DNA of 64,000 nt from Adenophora triphylla var. japonica. Lineage: Eukaryota > Streptophyta > Magnoliopsida > Asterales > Campanulaceae. The position numbers and the translations under genes were made by a program. Below, piece after piece: positions 10,330 through 21,058 of this stretch (its first letter is position 1; the number at the start of each line of letters is the position of its first letter). Location of the stretch: positions 62,001-126,000 of the forward strand of contig JAFEMH010005408.1 of the NCBI GenBank assembly GCA_022495995.1, given 5' to 3'. Under the pieces are notes generated by a model. It did not search any database. It was not told the DNA's origin and saw only the letters and a list, made by a program, of their open reading frames with translations.

Positions 10330-11704
10330 TTAATTTCTCTTTCTCCTTTTATCCTTGGATTGTTGCTGCAGTGAATCAGTTGTGATAAATGACCTTCCAC
10401 TCCTTGCAAAATTTGTTTCAAGGCCAGTTGTACTAGTCATTGTCCTCATCTATAATGAAACCAAAAGAAATACAATTTTAAGTGAGCCATAAAAGTATAC
10501 TCCCTCCGTCCCACCTCAAACCGGACGAGTGGTCAAACTAATATAACTTTGACCATTATTTAAATCTAAAAATTGTTATCGAAAGTATTATTAATTGTGA
10601 TGCAATAACAATTTTTAAATTTTTATTATGATCATCATTTTTTATTTAAATATTGATTAAAGTTACATTAGTTTGACCACTAGTTCAGTTTTGAGTGGGA
10701 CGGAGGACAGTACTCACTTGGGAAGGGGACTAAAGTAACATGTTTTGTCAAAGCTTACCCCACTTTCAGCATCCCTAGACTTTTGTCTTCCACCTGCCTT
10801 CCTCTTGACCCACTTCCCTGAAAAAAAAAAAGAAAAACAAATACATGTAAACATGAGTCATTTATTAAAGTCAATGACAAATCTTAAAGATAAAGCTACA
10901 CAAAAAGCAAGAATATGCATTACAACTTCTTCATTTCTTCTTGCTTCCATACTTGCAGATCCAGATTCCGAAGCTTTCTTCCTCCTAACCTGCATATGAA
11001 ACAGGTAGACATTTTGTTAATCAAGTAAATGATTAGTTATACTTTCTATAATAAATATTTGCTTTTAAATACTTACGAGGTTGTTTGTTCCTTTTTGAAG
11101 TGGCACATAGACTTCGAGGTTGTTCTCCTTGTTGCTCGAGGTATGTTTGGATTGTCATCAATTAGCTTTAAGGGCATTTCTTTTTGTTATGTCCCTTCCC
11201 TTACAAATACTACATGTCATTTGAACTCCTTTCCTTGATTTTTTTATTGTTTTGTATGGATCCACTACAACAGTTCTTCTTCCGGAAGCTCGGTTGTTTT
11301 CTTCCCTTTACCATCTTCCAAGACATCCTTTCTTCTGTTCCACTTTGGTCTTCCTTTCACAATTCTTGGGGTGGTGGCAACATCACTGGTTTATCGCACT
11401 TCGGCCACTTGTCCATACCATTCAATGCTTTCAACATAAACTGAGAAGATCTTAAGTATGTTTCACCTCTTAAGCACTCATATATATAATTCTCTGGCTC
11501 TTCTCTCATACAAGTTATGGCTGAAATAGCATGACAACAGGGAATACCACTTAGTTTCCATGCCCAACAAGTGCATGTCCTAGTGGTTAGGTCAACTACT
11601 GTATCCCCTCTACCCTCAACCTCAAACTGTGTACCACCAGTCCAGAAAGAATTGCAATTCCTAGTAGGGGTGTTCACGATCCGGATTGGTCCGGATTTTA
11701 TCAA
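10330..11704 (-). pseudogene. 3' part of a MULE (MuDR-type) transposase gene with introns
   Basis: Reading leftward from 11704, the first exon encodes a SWIM zinc-binding motif (CTCWAWKLSGIPCCHAISAI), then a GRPKWNRRKDV-type basic linker in a shifted frame, then a decayed zinc knuckle (CSICKGRDITKRNA). These are the C-terminal features of plant Mutator-like transposases. A GTAAGT donor follows near 11073. Short exons with acceptors remain at about 10993-10895 and 10817-10745, and a last exon near 10440 ends in KDKRRKRN and a stop at 10330-10332. A frameshift after LPPP and loss of the knuckle residues break it. The 5' part is missing, cut by the hAT-like fragment at 11662. Confidence 0.72.
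10500..10710. mobile_element. Stowaway-type MITE (family with second copy at 58153)
   Basis: CTCCCTCCGTCCCAC at the left and GTGGGACGGAGGACAG at the right are flanked by TA (10498-10499 and 10711-10712). It sits in an intron of the MULE fragment. The inner tract 'ctaaaaattgttatcgaaag' recurs almost unchanged in the MITE at 58153-58491. Confidence 0.88.
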
Positions 11705-12202
11705 AATTTCAAAAAAAGGATCGGACCAATTGTTCGGTTCTCGCTCTAAATTCGGGAAACGGCACCATTACATTACGGGACCGGTCACATTGGTCCGGTT
11801 CCAATGGTTCGGTCCATGTACAGGTTCCATCGGTTCCACAAGTTACACTATATATATTTTTTCTAAAGATAAAACATGCAACAACTATTTTTTCATGAAA
11901 CCAAAATATAGATGCAAAGTTAGCAGCAGGTTCCATCTACAAAAGAGAAAAACATAAACATGATTCAGACCCTAATAACTAAATTCAGATGCAAAATTGT
12001 AAGAAAATTGAAAATACGAGTAGATTGAAGGTAGAGACTGAGAAAATAACATCAAAATCTCATTAAATCATTACCTTTTATTGGAGATTTGAGAGGCAAA
12101 ATAACAGAGTAATGATGTTCTGCAATCTCGCACGAAAAAATAGATCTGCGTCGTAGATTAATTACTTTCGTTACAGCTGCGCCGTCGGTAGAGATCGATA
12201 GG
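11662..12202. mobile_element. hAT-like element fragment
   Basis: The left end reads TAGGGGTGTTCACGATCCGG, the form of terminal repeat common in plant hAT elements, followed by repeated 'ttggtccgg' and 'ccggttcc' words. The right terminal repeat is absent because the sequence is cut at the start of the duplicated gypsy block (12203). Insertion into the MULE transposase is inferred from the abrupt end of the MULE reading frame. Confidence 0.5.
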
Positions 12203-12204
12203 CC

Positions 12205-13981
12205 GTCCCGGCTATGCTAGGTGCTAACGCCGTGAGTTTCCTCACCGGCTTCATCGTATTATGTCGTAGCTTAGGTTTTGAGCCTTGTCAGTTTGCGTTC
12301 CACCATTTCTTCACTGTCAGTTATAAGTTATAAGGAGGATACAAGGATTGTGGTGATAAGGAGTGATCCAAACCAACCAAAACTTATTTACCCAATGTCC
12401 AGTAAGGTGTCTGGGTGGAATAATCATGTCATCAAAGTGGAGAGCCGACAAGGGAGTTTCTTTGTTCCCTCAAAGTACCCCGGTGTGCCCGAGCAGGTGT
12501 GGAGGCCGGAGTGGAGCAGCCAATTAATCGAGAGACTAAGGCAATTTGCCGAGGTAGGCACCCTATGCTGGTCGAGCTTGGAAACCGACCATAAGTACTA
12601 TTTATAGGCCGGCATCATGCTTGGGCCTCTGGATAGGTTGATACCCCTCGTCCCCATCGTAAGAGGGAATAGGTTTCCAGACTGCAGGGTGCATTTCGGC
12701 CTTGTATTTCATGATGAATGTGATGTATGCAAGTTGTACGACGACAAGTGCCTTGCCGAGGATGGAGTTATCGGCTGTAAATTTCTTTGCTTCTCGGCTC
12801 TTCACACTTGTGGAATTCTTGATTCGTTGTTTGTATCTCCTCGTCATATTATTAACCGTTCCTTCTCATCATTTGCAGATTTAACTGAAAAGCAAATAAA
12901 AAAGATGGAGGAGGAAGTCCTTGATCCCCAAGCTCTAGTGAAGTTGAAGAGTAGGACGTCTAGGTCCTCGGCCAAAAGCAAGAGACGGGATGACGCCGTT
13001 CATCGTCAAGCAATTTTGTCCACCAAGAATGCTGGGGCATTATCCTTGAAGCCCGTGGGGGTGCTGCTACCTCCACCGAGAAAGGAAACGACGAGCAGGA
13101 GGCCCAAGTCGAGGAGGGGCATAACTCCCAGGTTTTGGTCCCTGAAGCCGAGTAGGCTCTAAGGCAAGCTGGTCTAACTGGGACCGAGGAGCTAGAGGTC
13201 GTCCAACAAACTCCTGGCCAAGGCCAAGGACTGAAGCCATTCAAGGAGAGACCTCCTCGAAAAGGATTGCTACTGGCTATTCCTCCGAGGAGGTCATTGC
13301 CCATCATGTGAAAACTTATGCCGAGACTGAGGTGGTTGCCAAGGAGTTAGCCGTTTACCCCACCATCAAGGGGCTTGATTTGCTGGCCAGGAAGGGCACC
13401 AAGCTCAGGCTAGGTCGGCCTGTAGTCCATCGTGCTATGGACAAGGAATTACACGACCATTTCATAGAAGTTAAGCCGAGCAGGGAGTACCTGGCCAACA
13501 TGAAAGGCCTTATTCTCAGCGAGGTAAACCTTTTCATTGTTTTCTTTTTTATTTTCTCGATTTTCATCATACTTGTTTTTTTGCTAATAAACTATGCTTC
13601 TTTGTTGTAGCTTGCCACGATAACGGCCTACGAGGCAATAAGGAGCAAAGCGGCAGAAGAGCATGAACAGAAACTTGATCGCCAGATCGAGAAGAACAAG
13701 GCCGATCTGGCCAATGCCGTGGAGCTCAAGTCGCTGAGGGCCGAGGTCGATGACTAGAAGGTGGCAAGGGCAGAGGCTGAGAGAGCTGGAAGGGCGGCCA
13801 AGGAGGCGCAGGAGATGGCCGAGGAGTCCAAAGCTGCCAAGGAGGTGATGGAAAAGCAAAGGGCTGAAGCGCAGAGGCAAGCCGAGGAGGCTTTAACCAA
13901 GTACCAGCAGCTGGAATCATTCATTCATTTAAAGGAAGCTGATGTTGTTGCTCGATATAAGGTTAGGCCAGTAGTAACCTA
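12205..13981 (+). pseudogene. Antisense ORF (PF04195-like) of gypsy copy A, 5' truncated
   Basis: The plus-strand ORF runs against the element's own pol. It starts within the region related to 'putative gypsy type transposon' proteins (PF04195), around a GFEPCQFAFHHFF block. Likely introns are 12554-12878 (GAG|GTAGGC...TTGCAG) and 13524-13610 (GAG|GTAAAC...TTGTAG). The last exon encodes a long charged coiled coil rich in Ala and Glu (KVARAEAERAGRAAKEAQE). Frameshifts near 12330 and 13050 and several stops break it. The final residues overlap antisense integrase zinc-finger sequence, so the original C-terminus is lost. Its function is unknown. Confidence 0.65.
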
Positions 13982-16620
13982 GCATGATGATTTTGTCAGC
14001 TAAGGTTCCGGCCCCCTGGCGATCACCACAAATGTATTCGTGGACTTCTGCCAAAAGATTTTCGGTTTCATTGGGATAAGACGCACCTTAGCAGGGGCTT
14101 TATGAATGATCTTCTGTAGATAATTCCGTTCATCACTGTGAACCTTACTGACTTTTTCTTGATAAGTCTAGCACGTGCTTCATCATCGGAGTTGGTTCTT
14201 TTCAATGAAGTCCATGTAGTCATCTATCCAACACTTCTCCTCCCCATCTAGAAGCATTGCTCGTAGTCTTTCGTAGGTGGGTTCTTCGGCAAAGACTATG
14301 AGTGTGTTAGAGTCAGGATCTCTGGCACGTAAATAGTTACCAGTTTAGATAGAACATCTGCCACATGATTATTCTCCCTTCCTATCTGACTTATTTCAAA
14401 AAAATTCATCTTTTTCGTCATGTCTAGGATGAGGTCCTTATACTTTGTAAGTATGGGATGTTGAGTGCTATACTCTCCCTTTATCTGCTTAACTACGAGC
14501 TGTGAGTCACAAAAGGCGGCGATTTTAGCTGCTCCATAGAAGGATGCCAACTCTATGCCAAATATTAGGGCCTCGTACTCTGCCTTATTGTTGAAAGCAG
14601 GAAACTTGAATCTGATTATGTCTTGGATGATATGCTCCCCATCGGACTTGCTAGTACAATTCCAGGTCCACTTCTTTACTTGGTGGCTGCCATCTGTGTA
14701 TATGACCTAGCAGTTGGGTGGGATCTCGATGGTCGGTTCTTCCCCCACAGGTTTTTTGCGCTTACGGGAGGTGGGGTCATGCTCATTTATATGAAGGCGG
14801 TTTCAACCATAAAATCGATCAGAGGCTGAGCTAGGAGTGTCTTCCTAGGTTGGTATCTGATATCAAACTCATTGAGCTCGATAGACCAATTAAGGAGACG
14901 TCCTGAGCAGTCCAACTTATGCAAGATTTTCTTCAAGGGTGCATTCGTATACACAGTTATGGGATGTGCAGAAAAGTATGCTCATAGCTTTCTTGCCGCT
15001 ATTAATAGGGCGTAGGCTATTTTTTTTTTGCGTTGAAGTATCTTCTCTCCACATCAGACAATGCCTTACTCACATAGTAGATAGGCTTCTGAGTGGTTAC
15101 TTCATTTCGGACTAGTACCGTAGCTATATCGTTGTATGTTGCTGATAGGAATACATATAGCATTTCTCCCATGACAAGGCTGCTCAAGAAAGGAGTGGAT
15201 CCCAAGTACTCCTTTAACTGTTTGAATGATTCGGAGCATTCAGATGTATAGGAGAAGCTCTTGGTCCCCTTCAGAACTTTGAAAAAAGGCAGTGATTTTT
15301 TCACAGACTTTGCAATAAATCTCCCGATGGCTGCTATTCTTCCATTCAACCTTTGAATCTCCTTAATGCTGACAGGTTCTTTCATATCTATTAAGGATTT
15401 GATTTTTTTCGGATTTGCATCAATTCCTCTTTGTGATACCATAAAGCCTAGGAACTTTCTGGCCGTCACCCCGAACACACATTTACTTGGATTCGATTTC
15501 ATGTTGTTAACTCGTAAGTTGTCAAAAGTTTCTTCCAAATCTGGGGCGTGACTGCCATTTCTAGTCTTGATGACCATGTCATATATGTAGGATTCCATGT
15601 TACAGCATATCTGCTCCCCGAATACTTTGTTGACCATGCATTGATAGGTTGCGCCCGCATTCTTGAGCCCGAAGGGCATCAAGGTGTAACAGTAATTTCC
15701 TCCACCTGCATGGAAGGCTGTTTTTTCAATGTCTTCCTCAGCCATCCTTATCTGGTGATAACCAGAGTAGGCGTATAGGAATCTGAGAGTTCTATGTCCC
15801 GCAATGGAGTCTACCAGCATGTCAATTATGGGGAGAGGTAACTGTGTTTCGGGAAAAAAAAAACTGTGTTTCGGGCAGGCTTTGTTGAGATCTGTGAAGT
15901 CTAAACATATTCGCCACTTCCCGTTATATTTATTGACTATCACAACATTGGCCAACCAAACAGGGTAGATAGCTTCCCTGATGATTCCAACACTTAGTAA
16001 TTTCTGCACTTCTTTGATTGCGTCTTCCTTATCGTTTGCAAAAATTTTCCTTGTCTGCTTGATAGGTTTAGCTGACGGGTCAACTTCCAACTTGTGGACA
16101 ACTACCACTTCCTTTATTTCTCTCATATCCTCAACTTGTGGACAACTACCACTTCCTTTCGACTCCAGCACGAGCAAGGAATTTAACTCATTGGTGAGGG
16201 AGGCGACCAACCCGAGTTTGCCTTGACTTAGAATGCCTATGATGACATGATAGTCACTTGCCAGATCAATGACCACGGATGTTACTGTGGCCTTTGCTCG
16301 GAAGGGATGTTCCCTCAATTCTAGTAATAAATCAATAGTCCCCATGGCGCTGACTTTGTGCTTGATGAAGCCTTCTAGTCTGCTGGAATCTGGTTCCAGC
16401 ATGCTATCTTTTGGATTTATCTTCTGGGAAGTGGAATAATATAGAATATCCCTGGAGGCCCCCGAGTAAATGAGTAGTCTCTCGGATTCACAATTATCAA
16501 TCCTCCCTTTGATCACAAGGGGTTGTTCGTGAGCCGCGCGACTTTCGGCAAACTTATTAGGGGAGAAGCTGATGACTTCCTCCTCTTTATAAATCCAGAC
16601 GGGGATGTGATAGACTTTAC
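13960..16620 (-). pseudogene. pol: Gypsy copy A pol remnant (PR, RT, RNase H, second RNase H, INT zinc region)
   Basis: Reading leftward: protease region from about 16510 with LLIYSGASRDILYY, where the catalytic Asp of the usual D-S/T-G is Tyr; RT 15017-16100 ([33 protein letters not shown]) with YIYDM in place of YxDD, so a second catalytic Asp is Tyr; RNase H beginning KPIYYVSKALSDVERRYF; a plant RNase H-like second domain at 14296-14550 (AAFCDSQLVVKQIKGEY); then a decayed H2C2 integrase finger near 13960-14060. The integrase core is deleted. A poly-A slip near 15020 ends the long frame. The same two Asp losses occur in the copies from B. Confidence 0.85.
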
Positions 16621-17760
16621 TTATCTCATGGATCTAGTCTTTCAATTTTTTGTTGGAAACAGTCTCCTCCCTTATAACATGGAGTTTAGCCCTAGAAGAC
16701 CTGTCTTCCCTTTCATCATCTTTGTTATCATTATCGTCATCCTTTCTTTTTCGCTTGTTATCCTTACTTATAACGTAGCGATCAAGTTTTTCCTCGTCTA
16801 CCCATCTCTTTATCATTCTCTTGAGGGAGATGCAATTCTACGTGTCGTATCTGTGGTCCTTGTGGAAGGCAAAATACTTGGAGCTATCGCGGGTGTACTT
16901 TGTTCTTTTATCTATCAATCGGTCGGGGACTTGGTAGATTTACCAACTGCATGATCTTCGTTATAGGTTGTATGAGGGGGTAAAAATCTTGGCTTTTTCA
17001 GTAGCCCGAGTTCTATTCTTCCCCTTATAGCCACTTCCATTCGAAGCCTGATTGGCGCCATCTGCATCTGCTTCTGGTTTTTCAGAACTCTTTTTACTTT
17101 TCTCTTCTACCATAGATATGGCGTAAGCCTCGTTGTACAGATCGGACTTTGAATTAGGTTCTCTGGTCGAAAGTTCATAGATTAATTGACCAGATCTCAG
17201 TATAGAGTTAAAACAAACAATCACCTCCCGGTATGTTAGACTCTCCTCTACTTGGTCTGCCATGGCTCTAAATCGATTATATTAACTAAGAGTTGTTTCG
17301 TTTTTTTCCTTGCTCGATGTTTGTAAGATCTGTTAGTCTTTTCTTTCTCTTTCTCGTGTTACCATGCCCAGGTGCCTTATGATGAGAAGGGACATCTTGG
17401 GAGGTCTTGCTTACTAGCAGTGCCATGATGAGGGGGATGTTGGCCATGAGTAAGATTTTCTTTATTTCCCCGACTACTACGCCTGTGTCAAGATGTCCCT
17501 CCAAATGAATTTTTAGTTCTCGTAAGGCTCATAAATTCAGACAGAGAGTGCTCATGATCCAATTGCAGCAAGGCATTTTGGGTTTTATAAATTCGTTGCA
17601 AAGTTTCCATATGTTGATGCAAGAGAGTTCTGCGATCAATCTGTTGGGGGAGGCTCCAGTTCCCCCTGTGCGGCATTACTCGCCAGCAGGTCTTACTCGG
17701 TGCCGACGACGAGGAGGGTTTGGTAGCGCTCCCTCAGTTACTGGTTGTCCCCTATAACGC
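16621..17760 (-). pseudogene. gag: Gypsy copy A gag remnant, capsid core deleted
   Basis: Fragments in order leftward are an N-terminal piece (17676-17488), a middle piece (17504-17286), a capsid C-terminal piece (17263-16961, LTYREVIVCFNSILRSGQLIYELSTREP) and a lysine-rich C-terminal tail (16816-16634). Compared with copy B, about 535 bp carrying the Pro/Arg-rich repeat and the main capsid domain are missing. The join lies at a shared TTTCTC, consistent with a microhomology deletion. Confidence 0.75.
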
Positions 17761-18013
17761 AGATTCATTCCTAGGGGCGACAGCCAATCAATCAATGGTG
17801 GAGGAGGAGGAAGTTCCCCATTGGCAAGAGAAAAAGCAGTCCTAGTGTTGCCATTAGTCTACTCCACATAAATATTATCCGGATCAAGAGTAATAATAGC
17901 AGTATGTCCGTCTTGCATTAGGATTAGGAGAATGGAGTAGAATTTTTCAAGCTATTAAACGGATGATACGAATCGTATTTCCGACAATGGAACTAAACTG
18001 ATGATGCCAAAAA

Positions 18014-18740
18014 CGTTCGGATCAGCCCAAATCCATCGACAGGTTGTATACTGTATGATTGAATAGCCTAAAAAAGATGAACAAACACGTAAAATAAGCT
18101 GAGGCTTCACCGGCGAACGCACTACGACGTGAGAGTAAGTATTTGTGTTTAGACAGAGAAATCAATTGACAAAAGTTTAGAGTAAAAAGATGCGTTAACA
18201 AAATAATGTGAATTATGGCTTGTATTTATAGGTGTAGCATTGTAGAGTCCATGTTGAATAGGAACTTGTGTGTGATGAGGTTATAATTATAGTGGGATTA
18301 TAACTTCCCACAATTTTTCTTTAAATAGGATTAGGTAATATCATTCTTCACGTGTGCCTAGGAGTCACGCTACTCGGCATGTGATGATTGGTCGGCTTTG
18401 AGTTATTGTAGAGTAAAAGGGGAGTAAGAATAGGGAAGCCCATTTCCTTAATTTGTTGATGACCGAGGAAGGTCTAATCGTCTTTTGATGAGGCCTAGGT
18501 CGGCATTTGCTGAATGCCTTGCTCAGCATACATGAATTTCATGCATTAGTCAATATACGCTCTGCTATATCTAGGTCGACATAGTGGGAATGACGAGAAG
18601 GCACGACGAACAAAGTTAGGGAAGACCCACTACCTTTGTCGTAATTGAGACTTGTTTGGATTATACTTTGGACCTAATCCATTGGGCCTTGCCCGGCCGT
18701 GACCCACGTTCGTACCTCGGTTTATACCGTTCATGTATCA
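18014..18740 (-). repeat. 5' LTR of gypsy copy A
   Basis: On the minus strand it starts TGATACATGAACGGTATAAA at 18740 and ends near CTGATCCGAACG at 18014. A degenerate primer-binding site (TTTTTGGCATCATC) adjoins, similar in form to the TGGCGCC-type sites of Tat elements. It matches 42535-43264 closely and 57388-58122 more distantly. Confidence 0.78.
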
Positions 18741-18873
18741 AGATAATAAAGTAAATATTGAACTTCTTTTAATAATGAGAAACTAGGTAATTAATAATGT
18801 CTTTGAATCCTAATTGGCAAAAATTATGATGGCTGAAAAATGGAAGTTGGACAATAAAGTTGAGACTGAGGGA
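18741..18873. other. Short flank between gypsy LTR and MITE
   Basis: I see nothing coding here. It is shared with copy B (43265-43395). Confidence 0.5.
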
Positions 18874-19119
18874 GCATTTGATTAAGGGAATTTGACCCGG
18901 AAGTTCCTTTTGGAACAAATCACTTCCCCTCAAGTTCCTCATTAAATTGAAATGACCTGGAAGTTCTTATGCAGTAATATATAATACTGCATGCAATATT
19001 ATTATATTCACTCATATGTGAATATAATACTGCATCTATAATACAACATGGTGAAGGAACTTCTCGGGCATTATGATACTTTTTTAGAACTTCCCGATCA
19101 CTCTCCCTTTGATCAACTG
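18874..19119. mobile_element. Short inverted-repeat element (MITE), copy A
   Basis: The ends CATTTGATTAAGGGA and, on the other strand, CAGTTGATCAAAGGGA pair, and each is followed by a 'ggaagttc' word, so both arms share about 35 bp. No clear target duplication was found, so the superfamily is open. The second copy is at 43396-43646. Confidence 0.55.
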
Positions 19120-19429
19120 TGTGGCATTAAGAGGCGAAATATTGTTAGTCTAAACTCATCCAAGTTTGATTGATACGTGGCCACACACATTAAGTGGACT
19201 ATTAACAGCCAAAAACCAAGCCCTTACTTGCATTAATTAATTGCAGAATTGAGAGTACCTTCTTTATCACCATTTGCGGGATTACCGAGCCATGGTGGCA
19301 CAACTTGAACATCAATTTAGGCTTGGAAGACTCGTACAAGGATTATGGTTTTTCTTGTCGGGTGATTTCTTGCAAAAATTAGCTCAGGGCCAATTTTGTT
19401 ATGGTTTCATGATTTTTACATGAATCTTC
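19120..19429. other. Unassigned flank left of the copia LTR
   Basis: I see no gene or repeat end in this stretch. It is conserved in copy B (43647-43957). Confidence 0.4.
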
Positions 19430-19478
19430 TGTTGGAACATGAACGATCCATTAACCATGAACCGACATATAACTAGAT

Positions 19479-19509
<31 letters not shown>

Positions 19510-19991
19510 AAGAAGAAGAAGAAGAAGAAGAAGAAGAAGAAGAAGAAGAAGAAGAAGAAGAAGAAGAAGAAGAAGACGGAAGCGTGTACCTTGTGATTCC
19601 ATGATTGTTCTTAGTCTTGTTCTTGATGAAGTATGAAGATAGTCTTCATAAAGGGAAGGAGTAGATCTTCTAAATGATGAGTGCCCTTATTCTCTTTAGT
19701 CTTCAAGTACTTAGGAAGAGTTTGGACTGAATGAGAATGTAATAACTAGTGATTCATAGGCTTGATGGATAGGCCTTTATATAGGAATCCAAGGGGTACT
19801 TCATTTAGGGACTACACCTATTGATATATAAGACATTACCATTATGCCCATCATTTAATGGTATACTTATATTATGGAATTCTACATATTATATTATATC
19901 CTATACTTTATATTAATCATTATAATATTGATCACTATTTTATTAAGTACTTTCACTAATAATATATGTTTATATAATCCATGTTCTAACA
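19430..19991 (-). mobile_element. Minus-strand copia LTR (Copia-1 relative), copy A
   Basis: On the minus strand it starts TGTTAGAACATGGATTATAT at 19991 and ends TTCCAACA at 19430. It resembles the Copia-1 LTR at both ends and around the start-codon/donor motif (ATG at 19602-19600), but is diverged between. The bases right of it (ATGGGAGAT on the minus strand) look like a polypurine tract, so it is a 3' LTR with the internal part mostly lost. The flanking 5-mers do not match, which argues against a simple solo LTR. Confidence 0.8.
19480..19575. repeat. (AAG)n microsatellite inside the copia LTR, copy A
   Basis: About 32 uninterrupted AAG triplets (CTT on the LTR's own strand) lie in the part of the LTR that in Copia-1 reads TCTTCATCTTCTTCTCTTC. 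The short pyrimidine seed seems to have expanded in this lineage. The long Arg and Leu ORFs seen here are artefacts of the repeat. Confidence 0.95.
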
Positions 19992-20362
19992 ATCTCCCAT
20001 GTTGTGCAGCCAATGATGGGGTCAATGCAAGCTTTGTCAATAGTGATAAGGAAGGCTTCAGAAAGTAATTTTATGGGTTAAGCAGTTCTCAACCTCTTAC
20101 TAAGTCAGGTAAAAGAATATGTGATTTTATGGGTTCAGCAGTTCTCCAAGCATATAATCCCTCCTTACCAAAAAAGTGGTCACATTTGTCTTGAGTCAAA
20201 TTCTTTAAGATTATAGATTTACTTGTTTGTACGTCCTTTGATTTGCATGACTAAACTTATGGGCTCTTTAGAAATGAAACTAACCGAATTAGAAAGTGGG
20301 CATTAATTTCTTGGGGCGGAGAAAGTGTCTTTTAGGGGTTACGTTCCCTTCTAACCTCGTAA
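19992..20362. other. Copia internal remnant and flank up to the CACTA insertion
   Basis: The polypurine tract and perhaps a little noncoding copia sequence are at the left; the rest is unassigned. The last three bases (TAA, 20360-20362) are the left target duplication of the CACTA element. The same sequence continues without interruption in copy B (44519-44890). Confidence 0.5.
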
Positions 20363-20384
20363 CACTACTAGAAACAGTGTATTT

Positions 20385-20605
20385 ACCGACGGACAATTAC
20401 CGACGGACCTAGTCCATCGGTATTACCGACGGAAAACAAATGAATACCGACGGAAATTAATTTCATTTTACCGGGAAATTTTTTTAAAAAAATTTCGTGT
20501 AGTCCGTCGGTAATTTAAAAATGTCCGTCGGTAATTCCTTGGTATTACCGACGGACAGTGTCCGTCGGTATTACCGACGGCTACGTCCGTCGGTAAATAC
20601 GCCCT
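20385..20605. repeat. Left subterminal repeats of the CACTA element
   Basis: Copies of ACCGACGGA and its complement TCCGTCGGT occur in both orientations, about nine in 220 bp. By analogy with En/Spm these are the probable binding sites of the element's DNA-binding protein. Confidence 0.85.
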
Positions 20606-20654
20606 ATATATAATGAAAAAAACCCATTTCTTAATTACGCCTTCATTTTATACG

Positions 20655-21058
20655 CCCTCTCCTCTCTCTCTCTCTCTCAGTTCGCGAACGCCTGCGCCTC
20701 GCCGTTGCCGTCGCCGTCTTCGGTAAGTTTCTTCTCAATCGCTTAATTCCTCTCTCACTCGATTTCTCCCTCTCACTCTCTCTCTCTCTCTCATCAGTAA
20801 TTCGCGAACAGACGCCGTCTCCGCCGTGGAAGCCGTTCGCCGTCTCCGTCGCCGGCCGGTAAGCTCTCTTTCTCTCTCTCAATCCCTTTCTCTCTCTCAG
20901 TCGATTTCTCTCTCTCACTCGCTTTCTCTCTCGCTCTCTCTCTCGCAGTCGCCCTAGTCTTGCCGTTGCCGCCGAGCCCGCCGTTCGCCGTCGTTGTCTC
21001 CGTCGCCGGTAAGCTCTCTTTCTCTCTCTCTCTCTCACTGGATTTCTCTCTCTCAAGT
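20655..21058 (+). promoter_or_regulatory. GC/CT-rich leader with repeated splice-donor units
   Basis: A GC-rich block with long CT runs contains three related units, each ending in a donor-like site: CTTCGGTAAGTTTC near 20727, CGGCCGGTAAGCTCTC near 20855 and GTCGCCGGTAAGCTCTC near 21004. The units look tandemly duplicated. I infer a promoter/5'-leader region for the element's plus-strand gene. The Arg-rich minus-strand ORF across it is an antisense artefact. Confidence 0.45.

Larger units (their letters stand above)
12203..18740 (-). mobile_element. Tat-like Ty3/gypsy element, copy A, truncated
   Basis: The 5' LTR is at the right (18014-18740) and gag, protease, RT, RNase H and a second RNase H read leftward. 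A plus-strand antisense ORF occupies the 3' end. Dual RNase H and an antisense extra ORF between pol and the 3' LTR are known from the Tat lineage. No 3' LTR is present; the left end stops inside the antisense ORF. The integrase core is absent. Copy A has two further deletions relative to copy B, in the gag capsid region and in the gag-pol spacer. Confidence 0.8.

Noticed and set aside
13584..13920. Leu/Pro-rich minus-strand ORFs repeated at 33497 and 37078
   Set aside because: They are antisense shadows of the coiled-coil exon of the plus-strand antisense ORF.
19399..19636. Poly-Leu and poly-Arg ORFs
   Set aside because: They are translations of the (AAG)n microsatellite; the same applies at 43924-44163.
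20643..21056. Arg/Glu-rich minus-strand ORF
   Set aside because: It is antisense to the CT-rich CACTA leader; composition alone explains it.
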